NCBI RefSeq assembly: GCF_900496995.4
Contig: NW_024470381.1
Location: 124,001-188,000, forward strand
From: Aquila chrysaetos chrysaetos
Taxonomy: Eukaryota; Chordata; Aves; Accipitriformes; Accipitridae
Length of the DNA stretch: 64,000 nucleotides
Direction of reading: 5' to 3'
In this document: positions 22,528 to 35,263 of the stretch, one piece after another
How the letters are laid out: every line of letters begins with the position of its first letter
Numbering within the stretch: position 1 is the first letter of the stretch
The notes under the pieces: model-generated
Databases searched by the model: none
Told to the model about the DNA's origin: nothing
Seen by the model: only the letters and a program-made list of their open reading frames with translations
Made by a program: the position numbers and the translations under genes

Positions 22528-25462
22528 TTTTCTTTTCCACATTCACCACTGGGAAAATCGCTGTGTGGCCATGTGTTGTGAATCTCCCAAACTGGGAACA
22601 ACAAAGGAGCAATTATGGTGCACTTATGTCCAAGTGTACACAGGCAGCGTAACCACGTGCAGGGCACGTATGTTATTCTCACATACACCAACGGACAGTT
22701 TGATTGCAGTCCAAAGGTAAAATTTGGAAGAATATTGTCTCCCTCCCTTCACGTCCATAGGTTCCTGGCATGGGCACAGATGAACACACACTTACCCACA
22801 CTTACCTATCCAGACGGAGAAGGAAATGGAAAGATGAGGAAAAATAAAGGAGTCAAAGGAGCAACTTAAATCTGCAAGATAAAGCAAAGTTGCCATAGCA
22901 ACTGCTCTTCCCATGGTACCGCTCAACTTGACAGAAGTGACAGGTTTCTGATGCATCCTGCACCGCTTAATACTTTTTCCAGGCAGCAAGCTATCGCCTG
23001 CCAGAAATAAATTACACAGTGTCCTCTAGGTAGAAGGAAGCTTTTCACCTTCTGTAAAACTCCTTTGGCAGCACTGAAGCATGGCCACTGCTGGGTATGC
23101 TACTGCACATCTATTTACATCTTCATATATCAACAGACTGACTCCATGAAAGAGATGTTTGTATACCTTACCAGAAACACGGAGTCCGAGACGCATTGAC
23201 CATGCAAAGGGTCAGCAAACAAACCGGGGGGCTCCTGTTTCTCCAGCGCACATTAAGACGCTCAACTTAAAAAACTCCGACATCTATAGCATAACTTGAA
23301 GTAGCAGTTGTTCAGATAACCGCAAATGCAGAATTGCTGCCCAATTACCATTCCTCTCACTTTAGCACAAAACTTCCTTTAAGGATCTATATTTGATGAT
23401 TACTCACTGTGGGAACTGAATGAGAACGCACAAATTTTCATCTTTGAGATGCCCATTATACTACAGTCTATTACATTGTATTATTTGAAATCGCTGTTCT
23501 GTGATTTGAAGCATCAAGTATTTTATGGTTTTGTTACCAATCTAAGCCTTTCAGTTAACAGGAATCTGGGCTGAGAAAAGGGCATGGAAATATAGCATTC
23601 TTCCCCACTTCTTCTTTAGGAACGAGGCCATTCAGCAGCAGCAGTATTCAAGTCTATAGATTTATTAACAAGCTACCACACTAGTCACTGATTTATTTTT
23701 AGAGACTTTGGGAAGTTTAAAACTCATTGAGAATGAATAGCTGCAATTGTATGAAGGCTGCCAAATCGGCTGACCAGCAGTTATGGCAAAGGATGAAAAA
23801 TCTCATTAAACACTTCTCTTAAACTACTGGCCATGCCTGTGATGCACCTACCAGGTCTAGCTGCTTCTCACTTTGCTTGCTTCACTTCACTTTCTAGTGG
23901 GAGAATTGAATAAAATCCCTTTAGAAACCCCAGTCACATCTATCGAGACATCTCCGCTTCACATTTCCCTTCATTTCGCAACTTTGTGCTTCTCTCAAAC
24001 AGCAATGTCACAAACGTTGTCACAGCTGACAATTAAATGAAGCTTCATCTTCCAGCCGGCTCCTCGCCATCCCTGTCAGATCCCAACAAGGCATCCTCCC
24101 ACCCCCTCTTAAGAGACCCTTGCTTACCCTGAGACCTCCTGCTTCCTTTCTAGCTCGTAGCCGTGACAACGGGAGGATGGATGGCATCCTTCCTCAAAGA
24201 GACTCTGGGGATGGGCGTTTTAACATGAGACTTCTGAAAATCCCAAGTGACTGTAAAGTGAAACGTCTGTTTCAAGGACTTCATGCCATTTTCATACACA
24301 GTTCCTTTTTTTTTTTTTTTTTTTTTTAAACAAGAATTTGCTTGCAATGGTAGGCATTTGAAATAGGAATCGCAGCAGAATGACTATCCTGCATTCCTTT
24401 CCTTAGGGGACTGCTTACCAAAGCACTAGATTTGAACCCAAACTTTCAGGTATATTACTGAAGCTATAAGATATCATTCTCCTTTCGCTTACTCCACTCC
24501 AAACTTTAGTGCAACCAGTGGCATTACATTAGAAATAATCATTATCACTCATTAGAAAAATCATTATGACTCTGTTTAGAGAAGTCATCATCCTTACGAA
24601 GCGCACAACTATGAAACACTAAATCCAAATCAAATGCTAGCTCCCACTTTCAAGTCATTCTACCCCTCCTTATCCCTTCCACCCCTGGTTAATCCCAAGC
24701 AAAAGCCTATAAACAGAAAGGCAGATAATCAGAAAGTCAACCAGCCCTGCATGAGGGAACAGCTATAAACGTAATCTGCATGCTGTCCACGGAGACTTAA
24801 ATAGTTATTCCCAAGTAAATTTTACTCCAGCGGACAAATGTGAAAACCGCACAAACACATAACCTAAAACTTTCCATGTGGTGTCCAATTCATACCAGTG
24901 AGTTTTATCCCCATGACACCACAAAAGTAGAGAAAAGGAAACACGCAGGAACTGATATGGGCTGAAGGTTTGGCTTAACATGGTAAGGCCATAGCCATAT
25001 AGGCAGAACATTGCTTTGGGCATCTCGCAACTTTGGGCATCTTGATTTCTTCTCTCTTCCCCATATTTTTAAGTAAAATAATTACACTTAATCAGCATAA
25101 AAGGTAACTAAAATCTCCATCTCAATTTCCTTAAACGTTAACAACTAAGATATTGCTCATCAGCTTCACTTGGTCCATTAAACTGGACTATGAAACTTAA
25201 TTATGTCTGTAAAGAGTTTAGAGATCCTCAAGAGGCAGCACAGAAGCAGATGTATTATTAGTTTTAATAGTGTAACTCCTCAACAACAGGAGTTTAACAA
25301 GCAAAGTCTAAGGCAGCCATTGCCTTCTCATCCCCCCATTTACAGTTACTCTTTGCAGGATAGCTCTTATTACACGGAATATGTCAAACTATGCTCTCCT
25401 TTTTTCTTACTTCCACTGCCTACTTCACAGAGGTATGAGCATGGGAATGTGAGCAGCGTTAC

Positions 25463-26838
25463 CTGTACACTAGTATGTCGTCAGCAGAACTGTTATACTG
25501 AATCTGGTACATTCGAATCCCAGGGAGGTGATGCTGAGAAGGCCACTGGATAAGAGCAGAAGATGACGTCAGCTCAGCAACCATGACCACCTTCTCTTGC
25601 TGAGCCTTTGTTTCATTTGGAAAGCTGGACTTGGCAGATATGAGAATATCTGAGGGGCCAGGCTCCGCATCTTTATCGCAGTTGGTGCTGTTAGCAAGGT
25701 TAGGGTATGGGGTAACGAGGAGTTCGACTGGAGCCGTCGACTCTCCTGCAGCATTTGATGCTATGCAGGTGAACGTGCCCTTGTCAGTCAAAGAAGTAAC
25801 CAAAATATCCAGAGTACCATTCTCATAAGAAATAGTCCTAGACGTGTTAGAGACCAGCTTCCCATCAGGTGAGATCCAGCGAACGTAGGGATCTGGATCA
25901 CCAACAGCTTTGCACTTCAAAGAGACACTTTGGCCTTCCGTCACTGTTAGTTTTGGGGTTCGATGCGTTATCATTGGGGGTTCGCAGACAAATTCCTCCT
26001 CTTTAATAGACCAAAAGTATTTGCCCATCAGTTCTGGTGGAGAGGCGCAGGTTTCTAGATCATCTTCTCTGGTGAGACGTCTCAGCCACACGAGTTCACA
26101 GTTGCAGTGCAAAGGATTCCCTCCAAAGCTAAGCACCAGGGACGAGAGCGGAGATCCTTTAGACTTGGCGTACACCGGTATTCTGGAAAACAAAGGGTCA
26201 GGAGGGATCTTTTTCAACTTGTTGGAGGTCATGTCTAGACGGGCAAGTTTGTGAAGGTTTGAGAAGATTCCCTCTGGCACAAACTCAATGAGATTATGAT
26301 CCAAACTGACTGTATTGACATTAGAAAGTTTGGCAATTGTTTCCCAAGGAACGTTAACAAGATTGTTGTAGGACAGATCTAGGTCTTCAATTGTTTCAAT
26401 AAAGTCATCCAATGACCCAGGAGAGATATAGTTTAATTGATTGTTACTGAGTATTAAATGTCGAAGGTTAATTAAACCTTTGAAATGATCTTCATTGATG
26501 TAGGTCAGTCTATTACTATCCAAGTGTAAGGCGTGAAGGCCTTTAAGATCAAAAAATGCATAAGGCATGATTTGACTTATTGTATTCCTTGACAGTGTCA
26601 AATGAATTAGATTAGTCATGTTTGCAAAATCTTTTCTCCTAAGTGTAGTGATAAAGTTATCCATTAACCTTAGTTCAGCTGTTCTCCTGTCAATACTGGG
26701 GGGCACAAAGAGAAGCCCCGTCTTCGTACAGAGAATTGTGAAGGATGGAGACAGGTTTTGACACATGCATCTTTTGGGACACATCATGGCCTTCACGGCT
26801 GTGCTAATAACCAGTAGATAGACAACCAGCCTTTCCAT
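25463..26838 (-). CDS. LRFN3: LRFN3 (SALM4), first coding exon
   Basis: This exon encodes residues 1-458 plus two bases of codon 459 of a postsynaptic type I membrane adhesion protein. SALM4 family members form cis and trans complexes and SALM3/5 bind presynaptic LAR-type phosphatases (family knowledge). Visible parts: signal peptide 1-17; LRR N-cap cysteines 20, 24, 26 and 37; six to seven LRRs over about 50-235 (for example [11 protein letters not shown]); LRR C-cap [15 protein letters not shown] with cysteines 245, 247, 264 and 285; C2-type Ig domain with Cys309 and Cys358 ([14 protein letters not shown]); start of fibronectin III at about 415. N-glycosylation sequons are at Asn73, 331, 340, 383, 408 and 449. 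LRFN3 was preferred over LRFN1, 2, 4 and 5 because of [40 protein letters not shown] and a joined length of 628 residues. The start is the only ATG before the signal peptide. Confidence 0.92.
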
Positions 26839-26880
26839 CGTAAGAAAAATAACAGACCTAAAGGGGGGGAAAAAAAAAAA
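26839..26880 (-). other. 5' UTR start and splice acceptor of LRFN3
   Basis: On the minus strand a long T run and C run lead to CTTTAG at 26,863-26,858, followed by GTCTGTTATTTTTCTTACG and then the ATG at 26,838. The strong pyrimidine tract and AG make this a probable acceptor, giving only 19 bases of leader in this exon. The upstream leader exon or exons must lie to the right and were not identified. Confidence 0.65.
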
Positions 26881-28724
26881 AGAAGAAATCCATGTAAATG
26901 TATTTTAATTGGGCATTAGAAATAGGTTTACATTGAAGTTTTCATTACAAGTCCGCCTGTGCAAACTGGAAACACCTTCCAAGACAATAATAAAATTACT
27001 GGCTAATATTAACTTGGATGTTTTTAAAGCTAAGAGCTTCTAGTTCTGTGCTAGTTTGGCTCCGCTTTCCTCCTGACAGCAACACTTAGATTGACTGTGA
27101 GGCAACAGTCCATCACTACTGCTTCTCCAGGATGCACTAACAGGGTTATCTACCTACTAGCAACTCTTCCCAACCACCAGTGTTGACAGTTGTACTTTAA
27201 TAGGTGGAACAAAGCAAGATGTGAAGCTGATACTTGGTGAGAGGAATGTGGGGGTGGGGGGGAAGCAAATAAATGTACAAGATTTTTTAGATTAAAAATA
27301 CCATCTACATAACTTTCTCTACACACATCTGACTGTTTGCTGGGGCTAGAACCTCATTTCAACCTGCATATCACTTCCTTACTTTGTGATTATGCTCCCC
27401 TCACTTTCTTGCCATTATAGATGTCCAACAACTTTTTTGTCTTACACCTCAAGCTCATGTATACCCCTCCTCAGTTTGACATGTACCGAGCAGTGAGTTT
27501 TTTGTAGAAATGCATGTTTTAAGGACAAGGGTTTTTTCCCCCAGGAGGTGGCAGGGGTCTAAAACTTCTACAGCAAATAAGAAGAGAATTACATTCAAAG
27601 GCACTTTGAAAAGCAAGGCTGTGTTCAATCACAGAAGCAGGTATATATTTTTTTTTCTGTGCAGCACAGGTAGCAGCTTTAGAAAAATAAATTTCGTAAT
27701 TGCACATGGGTTTGGTCAATGAAATTATCTCTGCGAAATCTCATATATGCCAAGTTATTTCCCATTGTACTTGAAGTGCTTGCCTCCTCTACCAAGGGTA
27801 GATTTTCATTTCTACTTTACCTCCAGCTGGCTGGAAAATTGCTAAGTGTAGTGACTCAAGCAACCACAAAGGCTAAAACTCCCAATCTGCAATGTAAAGG
27901 ACTCAAACTATGTGTTTCATGCGAGTGCCCTGGTACAACCCAATTCCAAACTCTAGCTGGCGAATCCTACTCCAAAAGAAGGGCAGTGGTCATTTTGCAA
28001 ATGAGCCCATGTAGTTTTACTTCGCATCTAAGTTCTAGCACACTAGAGATCACAGCTGATTAAAGTTAGTTCCACATGACAATTCCTTCATATAGTGGGT
28101 AAATGCAGTGTAAAAATAATCAACTACTGCCTTTGAGAACAAGCAATGCAACACAAGACATCGTCCTCAGTTTAGCACAAAGTTGGGGACAACGTAATCT
28201 GCTGAGTCAGCTATCTGTAAAAGAGACTACCGAAGCTTTTGGTTACAAGAACACAATTTGCTGTAAGTCAGCAGATTCTTACAGTATGTTTGTGGGTTTG
28301 GGGTTTTGTTTGTTTGTTTGTTTTTTGTTGGTTTGGTTTGTTTCACTTTAATGATTTCCATGAGCTAGATCTCCTTTACAGGGCAACAGATCTTTGAGAT
28401 ACAGAATTACAGTATCACAGTTGCAGAGTCTGGAAATCAGTTTGGTTAGATTAAATTTAAAGCTCCACAGAGGGGAAAAAAGTTATTAAAATCAATCCAT
28501 TGCTTATACAGTATTATTACTTCAATTCAGAGAGCATGAAACTCAGTCTAAACCTCTTAACCATTGCTACATATTCATTTGTTAGAGGTTAATCTTTAGT
28601 TGTATGCAATTCTGACCAAGTCTCTGCAACTGCAAAGTATTTTGTAAAAAGTAAACAAAAAAGTGACAACCCAATCAACCAAACCCTCTCCAAAACCTCT
28701 GAATGGTTAGAGCACAGACACTAT
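26881..28724. other. No gene seen; (TTTG)n near 28,300
   Basis: AT-rich DNA upstream of LRFN3, probably its 5'-leader intron. A short TTTG-rich repeat occupies about 28,296-28,345. Nothing else was recognised. Confidence 0.5.
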
Positions 28725-29020
28725 GAGAGGCGGAGAGGACAGGGCTTAATCAGCCTGGAGAAGAGAAGGCTTTGGTGGACCCTGTCATAGGAACCTTCTT
28801 GTACATCCGAGGAGTTTATCAGGAAGATGGAGCCAGGCTCATCACAATGGTTCATGATGGGAGATCAAAAGACAAGGGGCAGAAATTAATACAATTAAGA
28901 TTCAAGCTGGAGACAAGGAAAAAAAAATCTTCTGGAAGCAGCTTGTCTGGAAAGGTTGTAGGACCTCCATTTTGGGATGAGGTGACTGGACAAAGCTGTG
29001 ATCCCAGAGCTGACCCTGCT
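28725..29020 (+). mobile_element. Old, degenerate CR1 LINE 3' fragment
   Basis: Matches the CR1 3' region in order: AGCCTGGAGAAGAGAAGGCT, ATGGTTCATGATGG, ACAAGGGGCAG, TCAAGCTGGAGACAAGG, then GTGACTGGACAAAGC and CTGACCCTGCTT. Divergence is high and there is no clear tail. Confidence 0.6.
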
Positions 29021-30182
29021 TTCATCTACAGTCCCATCTGTAGATGGGACTACAGACCCTCAGACTTCTTCCCACCTGTGTTATCCTGTGACCTAATAAC
29101 GGTGAGTACTTCCACGTTTTTCACATTTCAGCTGTAGCTCTACAAACTGTAGCCTCTGCCTGTCTGATTTTTAGTGCTGGTTTCAAATTCCAATTCCAAA
29201 CGTAGCTTTTTATATTTAAGAGTGTCAGCTCTATGCAGAAAATGATACATTTTCTGTTAAGAACAACAGAGTTAGGAAAACAAATACTACAGTAGAGTTT
29301 GCACAAAGTGAGTTCACTTTATACTTACAATTTTTTTCTAATAAACATCCTCTTAGTCATCTCTTGCTTCCTGATAATTTTTTTCTCAACAGATTTTATA
29401 ATATTTAATATAGTCCACTACAACCTTTACCTTCCAAGTATTTGCTTTTTTAAGAAACCCACTTCTTCACTGTCACTCTGTCCTGTGCTCTGAACCCTTC
29501 TTGCCTCTAATGGCTCCATCTTTTCACTCCTGCTAGGTACAAATGATTAATGGATGCACAACTATCCAAAACCAGGCTGCTGTGCAATATTGTAATTCCC
29601 TTGTTTTGTCATTAGCAAATATTAATGCAACATTAATGGATTAACGGCCATCTGGGCTGTAAGAAACCAGGACAAAACCACCTCACTTAAACCATTATTC
29701 TGTTAAAAAAAATAATTAAATGTTACTAATGTGAAACCATGGCACTAAAATTAATGATTTTAAAGCCAACAATGAACATAGTACAACTACTTTTACAAAC
29801 TATATAACCATCGCAAAGAAAGGCTGACTTGTAAAGAAAAACTGCATATAAGTGAATTATGTTGCTCTGGATTCTTGGTAAAAGCAGGTTTGGCACTATC
29901 ACCTAAAAACCGCATCAGGAACATACCTGACTGCATGGTAGTACAGTGGTATTTTTAAAGACAGTTTAATCCACACCACCTCAACAGAAGGCAATAAAAC
30001 AAATAAATTTCATGCTTACAAGACTACCCATAGATGTAGGACATGCGGGAAAAAAAATTTCTCTGAACTGTTGCTTATTGACTCATTTCCTCAATTACCA
30101 TCTGCACAGTTGCAGCTTAAAGTTCATGCAAAAAAAAAAATCGGTTGAGGTAGTCATTTAATTGCAAAGTAATAAAGACCTA

Positions 30183-30235
30183 TAGAATAGAATACTTCCA
30201 GTTGGGAGGGACCTGCAACAGGGGGATCATGTTCA
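30183..30235 (-). mobile_element. Short CR1 3'-end remnant
   Basis: TAGAATAGAATACTTCCAGTTGGGAGGGACCT resembles the reverse complement of the CR1 3' end (mirror of GGTCCCTTCCAACC...ATTCTATGATTC). Only the terminal part is present. Confidence 0.5.
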
Positions 30236-31700
30236 AAATATGTGCAGAGACAGGTTTTTTTCTGCTTTCCTACAGCAAAACATGACTAGGTGACCATTAC
30301 CTATCATTTGTAGTCGAAATGGCATTTAAAGGAAGGGATATTTAATTCCAGCAATTCGCAGCTATTGGCCTATTAACTTTGTTCTTTTGGAAGGAATTCA
30401 GGTTGCCTTTGCTGTAAATATAACATTTTTGACGGCTTTAAATTGGTACCATGGTATAGTCTGCAAAACACACACGGTGTGAATAACGATGCGTAAAGAC
30501 ACTGTTTTACCAGCTTTAAGGAAGAAACTCCATCTTCCAAAAAATGGTCCTTTGTCAAGTGCCTTTGCTGGGGAACGGCACCTTTCTCCAACACAAAGCA
30601 TATTTATTTCAGAGTAATCTGTTTCCTTCTCTTGTGCCTAGCTATTCATTTTACTGGAATTATTAGCAAAATATATTCAAGTACGTGGTTTCCAGCCTAT
30701 ACTTGTTTACGCTGCATCTATTTGGCATTCATCCACATCTTTCCGTGGGGTTTAAGGAGTGTAGCTACGTCTGTTTTTTTGGTTCATTCTCCACTGAATG
30801 GGGTTCCTGACTCACATGTTAAACATCATTGCCAACCATTCTACGCCCAGATGTATGCCATGTCTAATACCGTCATCACCTCCGCCTTTGCCTGTTCAAA
30901 GACACGTCTTCCTGCTATTTTTGAGCACGCACTAAAGGCTTGCTAAATCTGTTATTCTCTTATCTACACCATTTAATTGCTCAGCACTAGCCTCACACAG
31001 TACCCTGAATACAAAAGCTGCAGCTGCATCAGCTTCTGATTGTACTCAGGTCTGTCCGAGAGAGACCTTGGCTCCCTAAGGCACAGAAATTGTGATATAC
31101 AGAGGGTGGCAAATAGAGAATAGGTATTAGAAACAGCTATTTCATACCTTGTACCCTCATCACACAGAAACACAATCCGAGATATTTCATCCACCCAAGC
31201 ATTGCTTTTCCAACAAACAAAATTAAATCTGATACAGGAGATATTTCAGCAGAGGCTATCCACTGCTGAGTCTGGCCGAGATGAACAGACTGTGCTCTGA
31301 CATATTTCAAACGCAGATTGTTTGACTGTCAAGACTGCTGTGACGACCTGGTTGCTGCACAAGACGGGCTCGCCATCAGCATCCTTAGAAGAAAAAAACA
31401 AAAACTTTTTCTTGAGGGAAGTTTTATCATTATCCTTTTCTGATCCAGAATTAACCACTACATTGGAAAAAAAGTATTTTTAATTTACCAACAATTAATA
31501 ATGTGCTTAATTTAGTGTCGCTTGCTTTACCTGTAGGTGAGCAAGAAACACTTCCAGTAAGTGTTTAAGAAGTATCTTGTTAATTTTCCTTTTTTTTTTT
31601 TTTTTTTTCCCAAGACCACTGGAAGTAAATCTCTAGACACACTTGGGCACAGAGCAGATTAGCCACAAATCTGGTAGCCAGCATTTATCCAACCCCAAAT

Positions 31701-31736
31701 TACCATGATTAATATTAATACCATAATTAATATTAA
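31701..31736. repeat. Two-copy 18-bp AT-rich tandem repeat
   Basis: TACCATGATTAATATTAA is followed directly by TACCATAATTAATATTAA, one base different. Confidence 0.8.
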
Positions 31737-34100
31737 TACTAGGATTTTTTTGGTAGTTTTTTTAAAATCTAGTTCACATCATAAAAGGAAAACCAAACCA
31801 TTTAATGTTAAAAATAACAAAATATAGAATATTTATTCTTTTTCCTGGCATTATTTTTCAGACACGTCAACTATGCAGGTGAACTCATTTGCCTTTTCCT
31901 TTTTCACCAGAAGGTGGCACAAATAATATCCACCTGTGCACCGTTATTGCCTGCCACTCCTCAGGTGGATGGCACTGGGGAAGTGTATTTATAATGCACA
32001 GAAATCACATTTCCAATCCCCACTATAGAGGTGCAGAATAAGAAAACCAGAAGTAAAACCATAGCAATAACTTTCATCTCCACATTCATTTTTGCCTCAC
32101 CTACTACAGTCATCCGTCAAGTGTGTTAGCAAAGCCGAAAATCATTTTTTCTGTTTGTTTGTTTTGTTGTTTTGTGGTGGTTGTTGGTTTTGTCATCCGA
32201 TTGCCTCCCCCGCAAAAAAAACCCTAAACACAACAACTAGTTTCTGTCCCATTTCCTAAACTTTAGTGCATACCATACACTGAGGAAGGTATAGAAGGAA
32301 TTACCAACAAAAGGTTAAGTGTTTTATGGATTTATTGTGTGAGTATCTGCACTGCCTCTGTCTCTCTCTTTCCTTTCTCTAAGGGCCAGAAAGCTCATGA
32401 TGAGCTGTGCTGATCTTCTGCACCCCGCCCCCGAAAATCCTGAACTGGAGCCATTTAATCTGTGGTTGAGGTAGCCAGGACACCAATGTAAATTAGGAAA
32501 CAGAAATAGCTCCTGCGGGTTTTGATGAATGGTCCAAGGTCTCCTGAAGATGTACTTGATGAAAAGCAGAGTGAATTATGTATTGATATTTTATTTAAGG
32601 GCAGAGAAGCTTCTGGTGCAGACAGTCTGGAGGTAATGTTACTTCAGAGTTGCCACGCTGATAAACAAGCTATTCTTAGCCACGCTCTATGTCGTTCACA
32701 GAGGCTACACTCAAACACAGCCAATATTAGCAATTAGAAGCATTCATTCTTTATTGGAAGATCTATTATGAATTGCAACACATCCCACCGCCAAGTCCTA
32801 GCATGTTGTACCTAGCCAAGTGTTTCAGTACACGTAAAATCGTATTGTTTTTTATCTCCCTGGCTTCACTGCCTGCTGCTTGTACTGGGGAATTTGGTGG
32901 ACAAACAGTTCCACCTTCGGCTGATCTGAATGTCACGCTGCAGGTGATGCTCTGTTAGCAAGAGCAGCACCTCCCTGGGGACCGCTGAAAATCTGGGAGA
33001 ATCACAGAGAGTTTTCCTATCATTCCCACTTGTGCAAGGACTGTTTGAGATTATCTGACTCTTAACAGCCCCTATCTGACAACAAAACTCTTGCAAATAC
33101 ATAAAGCACATTGTTCTGATGGACAGTGAATTTCAGATGAACATGCATTTTTTGGGGACATTAATTCTTTTAATTCCTAAGATAAACAGACAAGCATAAT
33201 TAATGTTAAACAACTGAGACAACTGGTCAAAAATATTCCTTCAAGGGAAGGACATAATGATCATAGTAGAAAAATGCTGTACAGTTTAGATCACACCTTC
33301 TTACTCAGGAAAGGCAAATTAGATCCCTGATGGAACAGGTCCTTAGCCCCATTGGGTCTGGTGGATTAATGCCAGCAAAATCATGAAAAGTTTGTAGTTC
33401 CATGTTAGAAAATGGCTCCTGGTCAGAACTTCCCCACCAGGAGATAGAAAAGTTGAGGCCTTTTATCAAAGCAAAAATACTGCTCTTTGAGTGTCTGGAA
33501 ATTTAGGAAAAGAGGCATGATAGAAGCAGAGAACTGTGTAAAACACCATGCACCAACCACCAAAGAAAATTGCAGCTCCAGCTTTAAGACTCTCTCAACT
33601 CCTCAAAGAGGTTGTTGGAGTTTTTATTTTAGGATAGTCTTGAAGCAATTTGGTGACATATTTTACAAGACTATAAAAACCACAAATGGCTCTTTACGAC
33701 ACTGAAAAGGGAAACTTTTGCTGCTTAAACCAAAATCATCTTATTAGAAGGGCCTGGGTAGACCTTTTGTGGATAGTTTTTAGACATACTTTAACCACTG
33801 TAACATAAAATGCCATAAAATATCCCTCTCTGGGTAAAGAGGACAGGAAGATGAGTCAAGGGTCTTAAGTCTCCATAGCGTATCACTTCATTCTGATATG
33901 GACAGTTAATATTTGGAGTAGGGTTAATTGCCCCTCACTCATTTAACATCAAGTATTTGGATACACAATGAAGCATCCCTGCACATTCTGCAGTCTTGCC
34001 TAATCCGGTCGCTCCGGCATGGTCCTAATTTCTAAGGTGAATTTAGTTTCCTGTCATCACAAAAAACTGTGATGCCTTCTAAAACAGTTTGCTGAACAAC

Positions 34101-34304
34101 AAGGAAGGAAGAAAAAAAGGAAGGAAGAAAAAAGGAAGGAAGAAAAAAGAGAGGAAGAAAAAATGAAGGAAGGCAGGAAAAAGGAAGAAAGGCAGAAAAA
34201 AGAAAGAAAGGCAGAAAAAAGGAAGAAAGGCAGAAAAAAGGAAGGCATAAGAAAAAAAGAGAAGAAGAAAAGAGAAAAGAGAAGAAAAAAAAGAAAAAAA
34301 AAGG
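34101..34304. repeat. Polypurine simple repeat, GGAAGAAAAA type
   Basis: About 200 bases of almost pure A and G on the plus strand, with only a handful of C and T. Units are GGAAGGAAGAAAAA and GAAAGGCAGAAAAA. Lys/Arg/Glu- and Phe/Ser-rich open frames across it are artefacts. Confidence 0.9.
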
Positions 34305-34320
34305 TACGCAGTCTTCATGC

Positions 34321-34373
34321 TGTCCCGGTTTCAGCTGGGGTGCTTAGTTGCTGGCTGGGTTTAAACCCCAACA
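34321..34373 (+). mobile_element. 53-bp internally deleted LTR with perfect 5-bp target duplication
   Basis: The segment starts TGTCCCGGTTTCAGCTGGG and ends GGGTTTAAACCCCAACA. These match the first about 20 and last about 33 bases of the LTR at 49,589-50,180, with the interior missing. CATGC directly precedes it (34,316-34,320) and directly follows it (34,374-34,378). TG...CA ends plus the duplication show a genuine insertion that later lost its middle. Confidence 0.75.
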
Positions 34374-34792
34374 CATGCCTATGCAAAACCCTTGACATGA
34401 AGCTTTGTTAATGCAATTGCTGTTAACACTGAGGGAGAAGGGATTGCCCAGAGCTCCATGAGTCTCTGTGTAGAAGCCAGCGATCTAAGGCACCGATGCT
34501 AAAAATAGCAAAAAGGGGCCAATTACGAATGGCATGCTGCCGAAGTGCCGCAGTGCTGGGAGCTGCGGCATCCCGATAAACGTACCTGTGAAAGACGGCG
34601 CATCTCCCTGCAGGCTTCAGAGCCAGATACCGCTGCTTTGCATAAAAGACAAGCGACAGGGTTGTCTTACTTCCACTGAAGCGATGCTCATACGGCAGCT
34701 GCATGAAATACAATAAACTCAACTTTGTGGCAGCCCTCAGATGAAGAACTTTGCGACAAAACTCTTAGCACTGAATTTGCATTTCCTACTTG

Positions 34793-35263
34793 TGGCCAAC
34801 AGGTTGAGAGAGGGGATTCTGCCCCTCTACTCTGCTCTGATGAGATCCCAGCTCTGGGGTCCTTGGTACAGGAAAGACATGGACCTGCTCGAGCGGGTCC
34901 AGAGGAGGCTACGAAGATGATCCGAGGGCTGGAACACCTCTCTTGTGAGGACAAGCTGAGAGAGTTGGGGTTGTTCAGCCTGGAAAAGAGAAGGCTCCGG
35001 GGAGACCTCATTGCCACCTTTCAATACTTAAAGGGGGCTAAGAAGAAAGATGGCGACAAACTTTTTAGTAGGGCTTGTTGTGATAGGACAAGGGGCAGTG
35101 GTTTTAAATTAAGAGGGTAGATTCAGACTAGATATAAGGAATAAATTTTTTACGATGAGGGTGGTGAGACACTGGAACAGGTTGCCCAGATTGGTGGTCA
35201 ATGCCCCCTCCCTGGGAACACTCAAGGTCTATGATCATTCTACGATGATTCTATGATTCTACT
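34793..35263 (+). mobile_element. CR1 LINE 3' fragment with internal 3'-UTR deletion
   Basis: Begins at GGCCAACAGGTTGAGAG in the end of the reverse-transcriptase ORF and runs through GACCTGCTCGAG, GAGAGAGTTGGGGTTGTTCA and AGACACTGGAACAGGTTGCC. After AACACTCAAGGTC at 35,226 it jumps to tail repeats (GATTCTATGATTCTAC), skipping about 150 bases present in the sister copy at 43,945. Over about 34,960-35,215 it is almost identical to that copy. The ORF2 frame is interrupted. Confidence 0.85.

Larger units (their letters stand above)
15118..25462 (-). other. LRFN3 intron between the two coding exons
   Basis: The donor GTAACG lies at 25,462 and the acceptor TCTTCCAG ends at 15,118, splitting the fibronectin III domain after the DDILVY strand. 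The intron is 10.3 kb, AT-rich, and holds an ancient MIR-like SINE at 22,448-22,527, a (GGT)n run at 16,093-16,112, several poly-T runs and a perfect palindrome at 20,864-20,879. I recognise no exon, RNA gene or recent transposon in it. Confidence 0.8.
29021..34100. other. Gene-free AT-rich DNA with small repeats
   Basis: No coding exon recognised. It contains a short minus-strand CR1 tail (30,183-30,235), a poly-T run at about 31,589-31,609, two 18-bp tandem AT-rich units (31,701-31,736) and TG/TTTG-rich sequence near 32,150-32,190. Confidence 0.5.

Noticed and set aside
14607..26838. Assignment to LRFN1 or LRFN5 instead of LRFN3
   Set aside because: The Fn3 and LRR regions share blocks with all paralogues, but the 628-residue length, the missing PDZ ligand and the [23 protein letters not shown] segment fit LRFN3 best; a tree would settle it.
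34105..34318. Lys/Glu/Arg-rich and Phe/Ser-rich open frames
   Set aside because: They are translations of the polypurine simple repeat on either strand.
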